DNA of 64,000 bases from Batkoa obscura (taxonomy: Eukaryota; Entomophthoromycota; Entomophthoromycetes; Entomophthorales; Batkoaceae), in the NCBI GenBank assembly GCA_030770535.1, contig JASVEC010000013.1:558001-622000 (forward strand), given 5' to 3'. Positions 45,332-56,689 of the stretch are shown here, piece after piece. Below the pieces are notes generated by a model that was not told the origin of the DNA, ran no database searches, and was given only the letters and a program-made list of their open reading frames with translations. Both the position numbers and the translations under genes were made by a program. Every line of letters begins with the position of its first letter. Positions within the stretch are counted from its first letter, which is position 1.

Positions 45332-45940
45332 GTGTTAAATACAACAATACACAAACTTCAATTAATTCTAGTTATAATTATCTCTAATAACACTAGAAGT
45401 ACAGAAAATAATAATAATCATTTTCTCGATAATATTAGAAGTTCCCATGATGATCCAATAGATTTTAAGGACTTGTTAAATGAATATTTAGATGTAAAAG
45501 GTACAACGGAGTTAAAAGATGAGGTTGATTTTTTAACTTATGATAATTTAAATATAACTTCTAAAAATAAAAAGATCAATATAACAACTATTGATAATTT
45601 AGCTACTCAAAAGGAAGAAGGTAAAATAAATGACTAAATTAAATCAGAAAGTTCCTTTTCAGATCAAGTTAATCTTAATGAATTGTAAGCTTGTTTTTAT
45701 TAATTCTAATATTATATTTAATATAAAAATTAATATAGTAAATTGGACAAGTCGCGTGTAGTCACTATTTTAAACATTTTTCTGATATATTTAAAGAAAT
45801 CTTATTAAAACAAATATAATTAAGCCTTGATGCTTATGAAATTAAAGATTATCTTTTATAGTTATAAATTCATTGAATCGTTGAATTGATTCAGATCTAT
45901 CTTCTTTGGATGATAAGTATCTTCCAGTTTCATAGTATAA
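45332..45940 (+). pseudogene. Asn-rich tandem family, member 2 (3' half, degenerate)
   Basis: The acidic exon is recognisable as LLNEYLDVKGTTELKDEVDF with SQKEEG-like residues near 45610, then a stop, matching LLNTYLDVKGT in member 1 and LLNNCMVIKDT in member 3. Downstream, about 45736-45770 matches the DNA of the next exon of member 1 (ATTGGACAAGTCGCGTGTAG). No equivalent of the core exons was found upstream, so the copy is partial. Confidence 0.45.
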
Positions 45941-46791
45941 TACAAGTGTAATATATATTTATGTTATTAATAAAGTAAATTAAAATAAAGATTAAAAGTA
46001 AATTATTAGTAAATTATTAATCTTTGTCTATTAAATGTGGATGTTTAATTGTTATTTATTATATATTAAAATAGAACAAAGATAATATTTAATTTGATTT
46101 TTTTGTTATTGTTATTATAATAACAGATAAAAATTAGTACGTATTTTAAGTGTTTTTTTTGTTTTTTTTGTTTTTTCTGTTAGTATTAATATAAATTATA
46201 AAGTGAATAAAAAGATAGTCACCTTTTTTCGGATATCATTTGCTATCGAATTGAAAGCCAATTATCTTGTTTAAGGGAAAGGTTTAAAAAAGATTTTTAA
46301 TATATATATATTTAATAAGTTTAAAACTATTTCTTATTAAAATAATAATAATTTATATAAAGTATTAAAATAAAAATAAGTATAAATAAAAGAAACTAAA
46401 GTAAAAAAATTTTTTATTGATATATTTATCCTTTTAACTGAGTTTAAATTCATCTTATATTGTTCACTTTCTTCAATAAAAAAAACAAAGTCGTTTTTTA
46501 TGCCTTCACCTGACTCTACCTTAAGTTTATAATACAGAATTTATGAGTTAGTATAGTCAAATAAGATCTTTTGAATTTACTCTATTTTATAAATTTTAAT
46601 ATTAATAAAAATTAAATAGTTAATGAATTCTCTATTAATTACTTTTCAGTTTAATTAATCTATTTTGAGTTTATTCAATTTTATATTCAATATAGGTCGA
46701 TTCAACCAATAAAAAGGAAAACTTTTCGATATTTAGAAAACTAAAAAAGCTTTGAAAAAAAACTTTTTACTTTTATTTTTCAACTTTAAAA
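45941..46791. other. Intergenic, extremely AT-rich
   Basis: Includes T-rich runs at about 46150-46175 ((G)T8 repeats). It ends in the promoter of the intact Asn-rich family member. No gene seen. Confidence 0.5.
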
Positions 46792-48700
46792 ATGAATAAT
46801 CAACCTTGTAATTCAAGACAAATGAATCAACAACAACAACAAGTTAATACTAATCAAAATAACGATGGCTTTCATACTATTAATTTTTCAAAATCAAGTA
46901 TAGGTCAAGCTAAAGGGGAAAGTAAAAATAAATTTTATCATTTTGAGTTATTAAGTAAATTTATTCATGTTTTCAAGTAATTTTAAAGTTATTAATTTTG
47001 TTCTTATTATTATGCTTATTTTTAGCTCGATTGAAATTTGGTGATCAAATTCAATTACCCTTTAATTTACAATTAAATCAAGGTAGATTTGAAATTCAAG
47101 AAACAATAGTAAAATTTTTTAAATATTAATTAATAACATATCAATTTCAATTCTATAGAGAGAAGGACCAAGAAGAGTAGCTAGAGGTACCTATGAAGAA
47201 ATTTCAGATGAAAAATGTTTTATTGTAACAAAAGATAATCAAGGAGTAAATGAATTTTTTAAATTTTTTAATTATTAATTTTATTTTTAGATTCATAGAG
47301 CAGATTTTATCTCAAAACGTCTTAATCTAAATGTAGAAGATATCCATATTAATCCATTATCATCTCAAGTATATTTGGTTATCTTTATTAGTTATATAAA
47401 TACTTATTTTAATTTAGTTTAAAAGATTAAAAAGAATAAATAATAAGGAAAATCAAAATAGTCAATTACAACCTATAGAATCTCAACAAATCAATCAAAA
47501 TGATCAAAATTCAGTTATCGAATCTGAAAGAGTTAATCAAAATAGTCAGATACCAGTTATAGAACGTGAACATGATAATAATCCTAGAGTTAGAAGTAAA
47601 AATAATACAACTTTTAATAGACCTATTATTGATTACAATTCACTTATCCCTACTGTAAATAATATAGTTAAAAAAACAACTCGTCGTAAGTCAAAGAATA
47701 GAAAAAATGTAATGATTTATAATTTGATTTATTTAATTTTAATTTTAATTTTAACTTTTTTAGAGAGTTTTAAACTATTGTGATCAAGATAATGTAGATA
47801 AAGTAGATAATACTTCAAATAACTTTAATGATTTATTAAATAATTGTATGGTAATAAAAGATACAATTGAATTAATTGATGATAAAAATAATTGTAATCA
47901 AAATTATAATAATGATGTAATTGTAGTTTCAAATGAATTTAATATGACTTCTAAGAGTAACCAAATCAATATATCAATTAATAATAATTCAAATAGTCAA
48001 AAAGAAGATGGTGAATTAAGTGAAGAGGAAGAAAGTGAATTAAATAAACAAGGTAAAATATTAAATTATTATTTAATAAGTTATAAATTTTAATTATTAA
48101 TAAATCTAATATTCTATTTAATCATAGAAAATATTAACAATGAATTGACAAAGACAAATGTAGTTAGCAATTTAACTGTATCACTTAATGATTCTAAAAA
48201 AACTCCCTTAAATAATACAAATCAAGTTGTGTCTCAAAGTTTAAAAAATGAAACTAATCCAAGTGTTATTATAAGTTCACCAAGCCATCCAATTGCTTCT
48301 GATTTATCTTTTGAAGACGAATATTCATCACAAGCAAAATATAATTCAAGAGTAAAATTCATATTATATTATATATAATAATAAATAAATAATAATGATA
48401 ATAAATTAATTCAATTATTTTAGGATTTAATAAATGTTACTACATGGCAACATCAGTATAATAATAATCAAAGTAATCAGTAGACTATTTATATAAAATG
48501 TAAATTTAAATTTAAATTTAAATTATTTTATAGATAACCCTGAAGTACATCCTCCATCTGATAATCATACTAAAAATATAATGAATATTACTGGATTAAC
48601 TACGGAAGAATCAGAAACTTATTATTCAGGTTCTGAAAAAAGTGAACAAAAAGTGAATATTAATCCAAAAGTTTATCTTAGTTCTGAAGATGAAAAGTAA
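46792..48700 (+). CDS. Asn-rich protein of an unrecognised tandem family, member 3 (intact, nine exons)
   Basis: Nine exons join without frame breaks: 46792-46954, 47026-47108, 47159-47245, 47291-47368, 47418-47708, 47764-48052, 48128-48351, 48424-48472 and 48534-48700, giving 476 residues. No signal peptide or membrane segment is seen. The N-terminus is Gln/Asn-rich. A compact domain of about 110 residues follows (about 50-158: FYHFELLTRLKFGDQIQLPF, RRVARGTYEEISDEKCFIVT, ADFISKRLNLNVEDIHI), with an alternating beta-like pattern. The rest is low-complexity: Asn/Gln-rich with a basic KKTTRRKSKNRKN patch, an acidic segment (KEDGELSEEEESEL), Ser/Asn-rich parts and a tail ending YLSSEDEK. Introns carry normal splice sites and the domain is conserved in member 1, which supports a real gene. 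The function is unknown; charge pattern and basic patch could suit a nuclear protein, but that is a guess. Confidence 0.7.
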
Positions 48701-48951
48701 AGACTTAATTAGTTTAGTAATTTAATATTAAAATTGATTGTAAAAAAATGAAATTTGATTTGGATTCTTATTTTTGAGTGTTTTTAGTTGCTTATGTTAT
48801 GTTATGAGTTTTTTTTTTTGAATTTTTGAGTTATAATGTTGTCTAACATTATTATAAACAAATAGTTTAGTAATTATTTTTAGAGTATCAAAAACTAAAA
48901 TATTTGTTATATTATTTTTATATGATTAATGATCTTAAAAAGATTTGTAGA

Positions 48952-49056
48952 TATGGGGGTGTATTTTTTTGTTTAAGAATTTTACTAACAATCTTTCCGC
49001 TCAAATAGTGCTTAAAAAATGGAAAAAATAATGAAACCAAAAAAAACACCCCCATA
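48952..49056 (+). mobile_element. MITE-like element, complete copy (K)
   Basis: Forward copy, TATGGGGGTGTATTTTTTTG to AACACCCCCATA, one of the least diverged, with near-perfect inverted ends. Confidence 0.92.
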
Positions 49057-49228
49057 TATTATTTAAAAAGTAAATTATAAATAAAATTATTTACAGAGTT
49101 TAAATAGGTTAATATTAATCAATAAGTTGATTAATTTTTTAAAAAAATACATTCCTACATAATGAATTTAAATTAATCCTTTACTATTAATCCGTTATTA
49201 TACTCAATTAGAATAATAATTATAAATA

Positions 49229-49262
49229 TTATTATTATTATTATTATTATAAATATTATTAT
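49229..49262. repeat. (ATT)n microsatellite
   Basis: About eight ATT units followed by an imperfect continuation. Confidence 0.7.
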
Positions 49263-49698
49263 TTAATCAATTATTCAATACTTTTTGTATAAAGATGACG
49301 TTATAGCTGTTATTATAATAAGTAATCCAACTATAAAAAATGCATTAAAGGACTATTGATAAATAATAAACTTTGTCATATATAAACTTTTTAGTTCTGA
49401 ATTTTTATTTAAAATTCAATATAATATCATTTTAGTATCAAATACAATATTATTTTAGAAATGAGTCCCTCATAAAAAATAAAGAAGTGAGAAGATCAAA
49501 GAATGTTAATTGTAATTAAATGATTTAAACTATAATTTTATATAATTTAACTTTAATCAATAAGCTCATCTATTTAGTTAACTTATTATATAATAATGTA
49601 TTTTAAAAATAATAAAGTAAATAGAAGGTATAATTTCAATAAAATTTAATAATAATTACTCAATTTAATAATTCAACTTTAATATCTAGATTTACAAT

Positions 49699-51467
49699 TT
49701 AGTTAACTTGACGCATAATAATATGTTTTAAAAATAAGGAAGAAACAAAAGCAATTGCAGAAACAACAATCATATATCTATAGCACATTTTAAATGTAAA
49801 AAATAAAGCTTCTATTGCAAGTGTTTTTGATTCTTCATTCAATTGAGAAATAGAAGATAATGAATCCACAACTCCTTGATTGATATCCAAATTAGCTTCT
49901 GTTAAACTTACATTCAAATAAAATTTATAAATAATAGAACATAAAGCTAAACCAAATACAGAACCCATAGATTGAGAAAAACTAATTAAAGAAGTAACAA
50001 CAGCACTTTCTTTTTCTAAGGTTGCTGTTTGACATATAATTGTGGATGTTTGTATACATAATCCAAAACCACCGGAGATTAATAATAAATAAAACATTTC
50101 TTCAACTCTTGAAATATTAGAACGTAAAAAAATACCAAATAAAGAACAACCTAACAATATAAGAAAGGTGCCCATTTGATTCATTAATTTATATTTACCA
50201 GTCTTATTAGTATAGATACCAGATAATATACTACAAATAACAGTACATACCATAATAGGTAATAATTCTAAACCAGAAATGGTAGCAGATTCACCTTTTA
50301 ATACTTGATAATAAATAGGCATATAAAATAATATAAAGAAATAAGGGAAGACTATAAAAAACATTGTAATATTGGCAGATAATACATTATTATTAATAAT
50401 ATTTAATGGAATAATTGGATCTTTTGATATATTATTTTCAATATAAATAAAAATTATAAATAATAAAATACTAATTGATATTGGTAATAAAACTTGTAAT
50501 GAATTCCAATTATATTGTTTACCACCCCAACCAATGCCTAATAATAATAAACTAGTTGCTGATAATAATAATAATAAACCTAAATAATCAATAGATTTTA
50601 ATTTTTGATAAAAATTACCTACTGGTTTAGGTAAATTTAATAAAAAATATAATATTAATATAGCTATTAAACATAATGGTAAATTAATAAAGAAAGTCCA
50701 TCTCCAATTAATTAAATCAGATATTAATCCTCCAACTAATGGTCCAGATAAACTACTTAATGTAAACATTAATCCTGAAATAGACATATAAATAGATCGT
50801 TTTCTTAAAGGTACAATATCACTAATAATTATAATAGATAAACAAATTAATCCACCTCCACCTGCACCAGTTAAAGCACGTGACCATATTAACATTATTA
50901 AACTAGTAGATAAACCACATAATAAAGAACCAATAGAAAATAATAGAATAGCTACCATTAAAGTCACTTTCCTACCAAATATATCACTTAATTTTCCATA
51001 TAAAGGTTGAGTAGCTGTACTTGTCATCATATAAGAAGCAGCTACCCAAGTCATATCTTCAAATGAACCAAAATCATTTAATATATTAGCTAAGGCAGTT
51101 GTTAATATTGTACCATCTAAAAATGATAAGAAAATAACTAAGGCTAAACTATAAAAATTAAAAATTAAATTAGTTAATTAATATAAATTTATATTATTAA
51201 TAATTAATAATTAATTAATTTTAAAAAAACTTACCCAAATATAATTAATATAAATTTAGATTTAGATAAATGTACAATAGAGTGATCATTTTCTAAATTA
51301 TCATTTTCATATAATGTATAACGTTGATTTCTTATTTTATTTAAATATGCTTTTTTATCATTATTCATACTTAATCCAGGTAAAGTATGACTATATTTGA
51401 TATCTACATCTTCAAAATCATTATCCTGATAACGATATATTTTAGGTGGATATTTTAAATTACTCAT
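49699..51467 (-). CDS. MFS multidrug transporter, DHA2 (14-TM) family, second member
   Basis: Two exons on the reverse strand, 51235-51467 and 49699-51148; 560 residues. Exon 1 is a hydrophilic N-terminus ending FILIIFG. Exon 2 continues LALVIFLSFLDGTILTTALA (DHA2 TM1), then ASYMMTSTATQPLYGKLSDI and FGRKVT (motif A), SRALTGAGGGGLICL and GPLVGGLISDLINWRWTFFI (motif C). It is a paralogue of the gene at 25.9-27.6 kb, with the single intron at the identical position and phase (GG|T within FG-L). The TM1 motif reads LDGTIL rather than LDHTIL. Codon use is more AT-biased than in its paralogue. It is probably a proton-coupled exporter; substrate unknown. Confidence 0.92.
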
Positions 51468-52037
51468 TATTATTGATATATTAATATATTGATATTGATA
51501 TTGATATTGATATTAATATTAATATTAATATTGATTTTTTTTCTTTTTTTTTCTTTTCACAGAAAAGATATTGAATATTACTTGAATCTATCAAAGTAAA
51601 TAATATATTATTAAATGTTAAAGAATGAAGTTAATTCATTCAAGTTAAATAATTTTGTAACTTTTTTTTAAAAAATAAATACAATTGTAACTTTTTTCTT
51701 ACATAGTGGTGATCAAACAGTGATATATTTTCTGAATTTTTTATGAAAAAAATTTTAATATTATTTATTAAAATTATAAAAACAGTATGAATTTTTACTG
51801 TAAAATTCATAATTGATTCTTTTTCAATTTTTAATTTATGAAAATCCAAAATGATCAACTGTAACTTGTGCCATTTTAATATTTTGAAGCTAAAAATTGA
51901 ATTGAAGACGCTAAACTAAAATAATTGAGAGGGAGATCAATTTTTTAAAAAATCAGCCAACATTGAAAATTTTAAATTATAATAATCTCATTATATTTAA
52001 CTTTTTTCAATTATTTGTTTATATTAAAATATTAGAA
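51468..52037. other. Divergent promoter region with a GATATT tandem repeat
   Basis: Between the MFS gene (minus) and the cysteine-repeat gene (plus). Holds the GATATT/AATATT array at 51476-51533 and a polypyrimidine tract (T8CT8C) just after it. Confidence 0.5.
51476..51533. repeat. (GATATT)n / (AATATT)n tandem repeat
   Basis: About nine hexamer units alternating between GATATT and AATATT, directly upstream of the MFS start codon, followed by a T-rich pyrimidine tract. Confidence 0.8.
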
Positions 52038-54347
52038 ATGTTACTTTCAACTTCACAAAGTATATTACTTACTTCATTTACTCTGATAGCTACCTTTCAT
52101 AGTCAAAAAATTGATAGTGATAAAGAATTTTCATCTTTTGGTTTTAAAAAAGAAAATGGATTACAATGTCCTAGTTTAAGTTCTACTTGTAAAATGGGAT
52201 ATTATGATTATTATCCTAATCAATTTTCTGCTCCTGAATGTTGGTTAAAAACATTAAATGGTTATACATGTCATTATTTAGATGATTTAGGCTTAATTGA
52301 ATGTCCACCTTGTTATATTAATGTAGGCTTCTGTGGTTATCCTATTTTCAATAAAAATCAAACTACATCAGTATCTTCATCTCTACCTCTATCTCCACCC
52401 CCAATAAAAGAATCTCTAGATGTAATTGATAGTCCAAATGCTATTAAAAAACCAAATAAATGTCCAACTTCAGAAGATTCATGTAGTTATGATACTGGTA
52501 TTAAAGTTAAATTTACAAATTCAATGGTACCACAATGTTGGGGTTTATATAAATCAGAATATGTTTGTATTAAAAAAGAAAATAATAAATGTCCATTAGG
52601 ATATTTAGATATTAAATCTTGTTTAAATGATTCAACTAAATTATCTGATATCGATAATAATATCAATATTCCAAACAAATGTCCTACACAAGAAGATATT
52701 TGTTATTTTAATGGCGAAATACCAGTAACAGTAACAACTAAGAATGTCCCAAAATGTTGGAAAGCTACTCAAAGTGGTTATTTATGTGAAATGGGTAATA
52801 AAGGTCAATGTTCTCCAGGTTTTCAACATCTATCAAAATGTGGTTATAAAGATACTACAACCGATCCTTCAAATACAGAAATTATACCACAATATTGTCC
52901 TCCATTAAGTACTTCATGTACTTATTCACCCTTTGCTAACTTTAAATTAACGGATAAATCACCACCAGAATGTTGGTTAAGTACTGTTAGTGGTTATGCT
53001 TGTAAATATAAACGTGAATTAGAAGGTAAATGTCCAACAGGAACTATTGATACTACTCCATGTCGACCAGGAGTAATTACTGATGTTGATAATGAATTAA
53101 AATGTCCTAAAGAAACAATTAAATGTTTATATCGACAAACTTCATTATTTAGTTTAAATTCTCCCACTACTCCCGAATGTTGGGCTAAAACACCTAATGG
53201 TTATGTTTGTCGATATAAATCTGAATTGGGTGGTATTTGTCCATTAAATGTATTAGATATTAGTGTATGTAAAGGAGAAGAAACAGTAGCAGTTAACCCT
53301 AATTGTCCAAATAATGTGGATAAATGTAATTATAATAATTTAGGTTATTTTAGTGCTTTAAATCCAAAAGCTCCTGAATGTTGGATTAAAGGATCTAAAT
53401 CTTTTTATTGTCGATTTAAAAAAGATTTTAATGGGAAATGTCCTGATGGTGCAGTGGATGTAAGTACTTGTCCTGTTTTAACAACAAAAAGAATATGTCC
53501 TAAAGTAGATGATACATGTGTTTTTCAAAATACTAATATATTTCGATATACGGATTTTACTTTACCTGAATGTTGGGCTAAAGTAGAAGATAGATATCAA
53601 TGTCGTTATAAAGCGGAATTTAATGGTAAATGTCCTAATTTATCGATTGATATAACGGCCTGTGAAGTACCAATGGTATGTCCAAATTATAATGATAAAT
53701 GTAAAAACAATTTAGGTATTGATTATAAATTACAAGATGGATTTGCACCTGATTGCTGGAAGCGTGGTAAAACACAATATGAATGCAAAGGCAAAGGATT
53801 TTTGGGTACTACTTGTGAAGCTGGTTATCTTGATATAAAGACTTGTAATAGAGAACGTCCACCACCCCCTTGTCCAAATGGAACTAATAGTCAATGTGCT
53901 TATAATGAAAATTTAAGCTATTCATATTTAGATCCAAATGCCCCAACGTGTTGGATAATGGATAAAAAAAATCAATTTTACACGTGTAAATTTCAATTTG
54001 AGTTTAAAGAAAACAAATGTCCATATTCTTATCTAAATATTAGAGAACAATGTGCTAATCTACCAAAGGATGATAGGACTGAGGATGGTTATAGTGTTTG
54101 TCCAATGGCAGGTTCTAGATGTTTATATAATCAAAACGGGTTTATTTTATTGGGTACTCCACATGCGCCTGAGTGTTGGATTAATACTCCAAATGGTTTT
54201 GTTTGTAAATATAAATCAGAATTACCTAACTTTGAATGTAATGCTAATTCAATTGACATTACAAAATGTAGTAATCCTAAAGTTACTGACTCCTTTTTGG
54301 ATGAGGCTCAGTATTTTAATCCTTATTTAAAACCTATTCCTACTTAG
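52038..54347 (+). CDS. Secreted cysteine-rich protein with ten six-cysteine PECW repeats
   Basis: 769 residues from the first ATG at 52038; the open frame begins earlier but without an ATG. The first about 23 residues form a signal peptide (MLLSTSQSILLTSFTLIAT). The rest consists of ten tandem modules of about 55 residues. Each has six cysteines: CP-x5-C, then x14-17, (P/A)-(E/Q/K/D/T)-CW, a tyrosine-containing segment before C, then C(P/E) and a D-I/V-x-x-C end (for example PECWAKTPNGYVCRYKSEL, LDISVC). The best-kept units are 4-7 and 10. There is no transmembrane segment or GPI-type tail. I do not recognise the module. Regular spacing implies a disulfide-bonded small domain repeated as in adhesins or wall or host-surface binding proteins. 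It is intron-free, unlike many neighbours. Confidence 0.8.
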   Translation: MLLSTSQSILLTSFTLIATFHSQKIDSDKEFSSFGFKKENGLQCPSLSSTCKMGYYDYYPNQFSAPECWLKTLNGYTCHYLDDLGLIECPPCYINVGFCGYPIFNKNQTTSVSSSLPLSPPPIKESLDVIDSPNAIKKPNKCPTSEDSCSYDTGIKVKFTNSMVPQCWGLYKSEYVCIKKENNKCPLGYLDIKSCLNDSTKLSDIDNNINIPNKCPTQEDICYFNGEIPVTVTTKNVPKCWKATQSGYLCEMGNKGQCSPGFQHLSKCGYKDTTTDPSNTEIIPQYCPPLSTSCTYSPFANFKLTDKSPPECWLSTVSGYACKYKRELEGKCPTGTIDTTPCRPGVITDVDNELKCPKETIKCLYRQTSLFSLNSPTTPECWAKTPNGYVCRYKSELGGICPLNVLDISVCKGEETVAVNPNCPNNVDKCNYNNLGYFSALNPKAPECWIKGSKSFYCRFKKDFNGKCPDGAVDVSTCPVLTTKRICPKVDDTCVFQNTNIFRYTDFTLPECWAKVEDRYQCRYKAEFNGKCPNLSIDITACEVPMVCPNYNDKCKNNLGIDYKLQDGFAPDCWKRGKTQYECKGKGFLGTTCEAGYLDIKTCNRERPPPPCPNGTNSQCAYNENLSYSYLDPNAPTCWIMDKKNQFYTCKFQFEFKENKCPYSYLNIREQCANLPKDDRTEDGYSVCPMAGSRCLYNQNGFILLGTPHAPECWINTPNGFVCKYKSELPNFECNANSIDITKCSNPKVTDSFLDEAQYFNPYLKPIPT

Positions 54348-54664
54348 TTTAATTATACGATATATGAATGTTATTGTTGATGGAATAAAATTTACTATTT
54401 ATTAAAATTATGTTATTTTGATATGTCGCCTTGTGTTTTATATGTTTAAAATATTAACTGGGAAATTTAACTAGTCAATATTAAGCCAATATTAGATTAT
54501 TAATATTGTTAATACGTTGTTATCGAACGGTTTTGTTTATGCATTACAAATCTCTATTTTAGTTATTATAGGTTTCTGGTTCAAATGGGATGCTCCTAAT
54601 GCGATTCTATGACCTTGTTCATCTTATTAAGAAACTCAGCGATAAAATAATATTTATTTGAGCA

Positions 54665-54768
54665 TATGGGGATGTATTTTTGTGTTTAAGAATTTTACTA
54701 ACAATTTTTCCACTTAAATAGCGCTTAAAAGATGTAAAAAGTGATGAAATTAAAAAAACATCCTCATA
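54665..54768 (+). mobile_element. MITE-like element, complete copy (L)
   Basis: Forward copy, TATGGGGATGTATTTTTGTG to AACATCCTCATA. Preceded by TTTGAGCA, as is copy N. Confidence 0.9.
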
Positions 54769-55737
54769 TAAAAGTTGAAATTAAAAAGTTATTGATGAAA
54801 AAAGTTGTTTATTTATTAACAATTCCTTTAATGCATTTTATAGTTGGACTACATAATACTAATAGCCTATACCTTTTTAAAGAATGTGTAAAACTCCAAT
54901 GATTTATCAATTCCAAGCAAAAAATAAATAAAAATTAAACAATATACTCAAAGTTTGTAGTTATTTTGTATACTTTTTTGCTTATAATTAATAGCTATCG
55001 GAGCTTTATTTATTTTTCAAAAAGGTGTATATTATTGCGATACAAGAGTAACGGATGATTAATGTAATAGTAATATTTATTATAATAGTAATTATTATTA
55101 TAACATAGAGTAAAAACGCATTTGAAGTGAAGGATTACTTCAAAAATAATCATGAAATGATTTAAATTAATGCATATTTTAGCAGATTTTAATGTACCAT
55201 TAAAAAAATTCAACTAACCAAATATATTTCAAACTCTAAAAAAGTAAATTTTATTAGTTAAATTTAGTGGCATGGCCTAAAGATTAATTTAACCGTCATT
55301 CAAGAAAAATATATGTGGTTTGACAACAATGTGTCAAAGCGAATTACAAAGTTACATTTTGATTAAAAAAATGGCTTACATCAACTTTACATTTAATATC
55401 AGCGCACAAAACCTATAAAAGATTCATACATTGATTACTAAACACATCATTAAAAAAATTCAAAAATTAAACTTAGAGCTAAATTAAACTTAGAGCTAAA
55501 TTAAACTGAACAAAACAAAAGTATACTAATATCAATTATGATAAAAATAAAATTACTTCTATAAACACCCTATTGCTTTAACTTTATTTAATTTTAATTG
55601 TAAAGTCAAAAATAAATACTCTCAGCTTACATTGAAATTAAGGGAGCTTCAAAAATGCGGGACGGAGAAAAAAACAAAGGGATAAAACAAGCTATCTGTA
55701 AACCCTATCAAAACCAACATCCAGTTTCCAAAACAAC

Positions 55738-55745
55738 TATAAAAA
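55738..55745 (+). promoter_or_regulatory. TATA box of Gly-rich gene 1
   Basis: TATAAAAA 67 bp upstream of the ATG; the paralogue at 58085 has the same box at exactly the same distance. Confidence 0.6.
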
Positions 55746-55804
55746 CCAAATTATCCCCTACGATCCAAATTATCAATTCCCAATTTACAGCTCAATAGCA
55801 AACT

Positions 55805-56689
55805 ATGAAATTAGTTAACATTATCGCAATCACTGCTATTACTGGTATAACTTCACTTGACCTTTCCGATGTTACCAGCCTATATAATAAAGCAAGGCAA
55901 CTTAAAAGCTTATCCCAAAGCTTAAAACATCATGATGGTGGATACAGTGGCCATGCTCATTCAGGACTTTATCCAGGAGATGATAACAATTATGATGGTA
56001 GTAATAGTGGTTCTTATGGAGGAAGCTATGAAGGAGGAGGCAGTGGCTCTTATGGTGGTGGTAACGGTGGTTCTTATGGTGGTTCTTATGGTGGTGGTAA
56101 TGGTGGCTCTTATGGAGGAAATAACAATTATGGAGGAAGCTATAGTGGTGGTAATAGTGATTCTTATGGAGGAAATGATAACTATGGTGGTGGTAATGGT
56201 GGTTCTTATGGAGGAAATAATAACTATGGTGGTAGCAACAGTGGTTCATACGGAAGTGGTAGTAACAGTGATTCATATGGAAGCGGAAGAAACAGTGGGT
56301 CATATGGGAGTGGAAGCAATTATGGATCAAGTTCATCAAGTAGCTCATATGGAAGTGGCAATGGCCAATCCGAAACTTTTGGTACAAGATACGACGCGCT
56401 TGCTAATAGCCTAAGTGGAAAAGGTGGTTATGATGGAGATTACAATGGAGATAGCTATGGCACTTATGGTACTTATGGCACTTACGGTACATTTGGTCCA
56501 GATTATCATTTAGTTGCACGAAATTATCATAAAAACTGGAGTTCATGTAGAGAAGGTACTATGTTCTGTGACTACAATAGTGGAGGCTTCTATACTTGTG
56601 CTCAAGGTCGCTATGTCCTCCGTCAATGTGGACCAGGTACTCGTTGTCAACAACAAGCTCAAGACAATGTATTTTGTAATTATGCTTAA
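55805..56689 (+). CDS. Secreted Gly/Ser/Tyr-rich protein with CBM19-like chitin-binding tail, paralogue 1
   Basis: 294 residues, single exon. Residues 1-18 are a signal peptide (MKLVNIIAITAITGITSL). A conserved helix-like segment follows (DLSDVTSLYNKARQLKSLSQ). Residues about 45-200 are a low-complexity array of GGSYGG/NNYGG/SGSYG units, then GTYGTYGTYG. The last 47 residues (CREGTMFCDYNSGGFYTC, RQCGPGTRCQQQ, VFCNYA) carry six cysteines in the same CBM19-like order as the LPMO tails. The design of a flexible Gly-rich domain plus a chitin-binding module suggests a wall- or cuticle-associated structural protein or adhesin. The repeat region differs in length from its paralogue. Confidence 0.85.
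   Translation: MKLVNIIAITAITGITSLDLSDVTSLYNKARQLKSLSQSLKHHDGGYSGHAHSGLYPGDDNNYDGSNSGSYGGSYEGGGSGSYGGGNGGSYGGSYGGGNGGSYGGNNNYGGSYSGGNSDSYGGNDNYGGGNGGSYGGNNNYGGSNSGSYGSGSNSDSYGSGRNSGSYGSGSNYGSSSSSSSYGSGNGQSETFGTRYDALANSLSGKGGYDGDYNGDSYGTYGTYGTYGTFGPDYHLVARNYHKNWSSCREGTMFCDYNSGGFYTCAQGRYVLRQCGPGTRCQQQAQDNVFCNYA

Larger units (their letters stand above)
48701..49698. other. Convergent intergenic region with one MITE-like copy and a microsatellite
   Basis: Contains MITE-like copy K (48952-49056), an ATT microsatellite (about 49229-49262) and a short MITE end-like scrap near 49135-49160. No gene. Confidence 0.5.
54348..55804. other. Intergenic with one MITE-like copy and duplicated promoter
   Basis: Contains MITE-like copy L (54665-54768), a 17-bp tandem duplication (TTAAACTTAGAGCTAAA twice, about 55460-55505) and, from about 55510, a promoter segment also found upstream of 58085. 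Confidence 0.5.

Noticed and set aside
39866-48700. Virus-like or retroelement origin for the Asn-rich array
   Set aside because: No polymerase, protease, integrase or capsid-like motif and no terminal repeats; the copies carry conventional spliceosomal introns.
55902-56414. Long His/Tyr-rich and Met/Val-rich open frames overlapping the Gly-rich gene
   Set aside because: They are frame shadows of the GGSYGG repeat, which lacks stops in all frames; the secreted frame has the signal peptide and cysteine tail.
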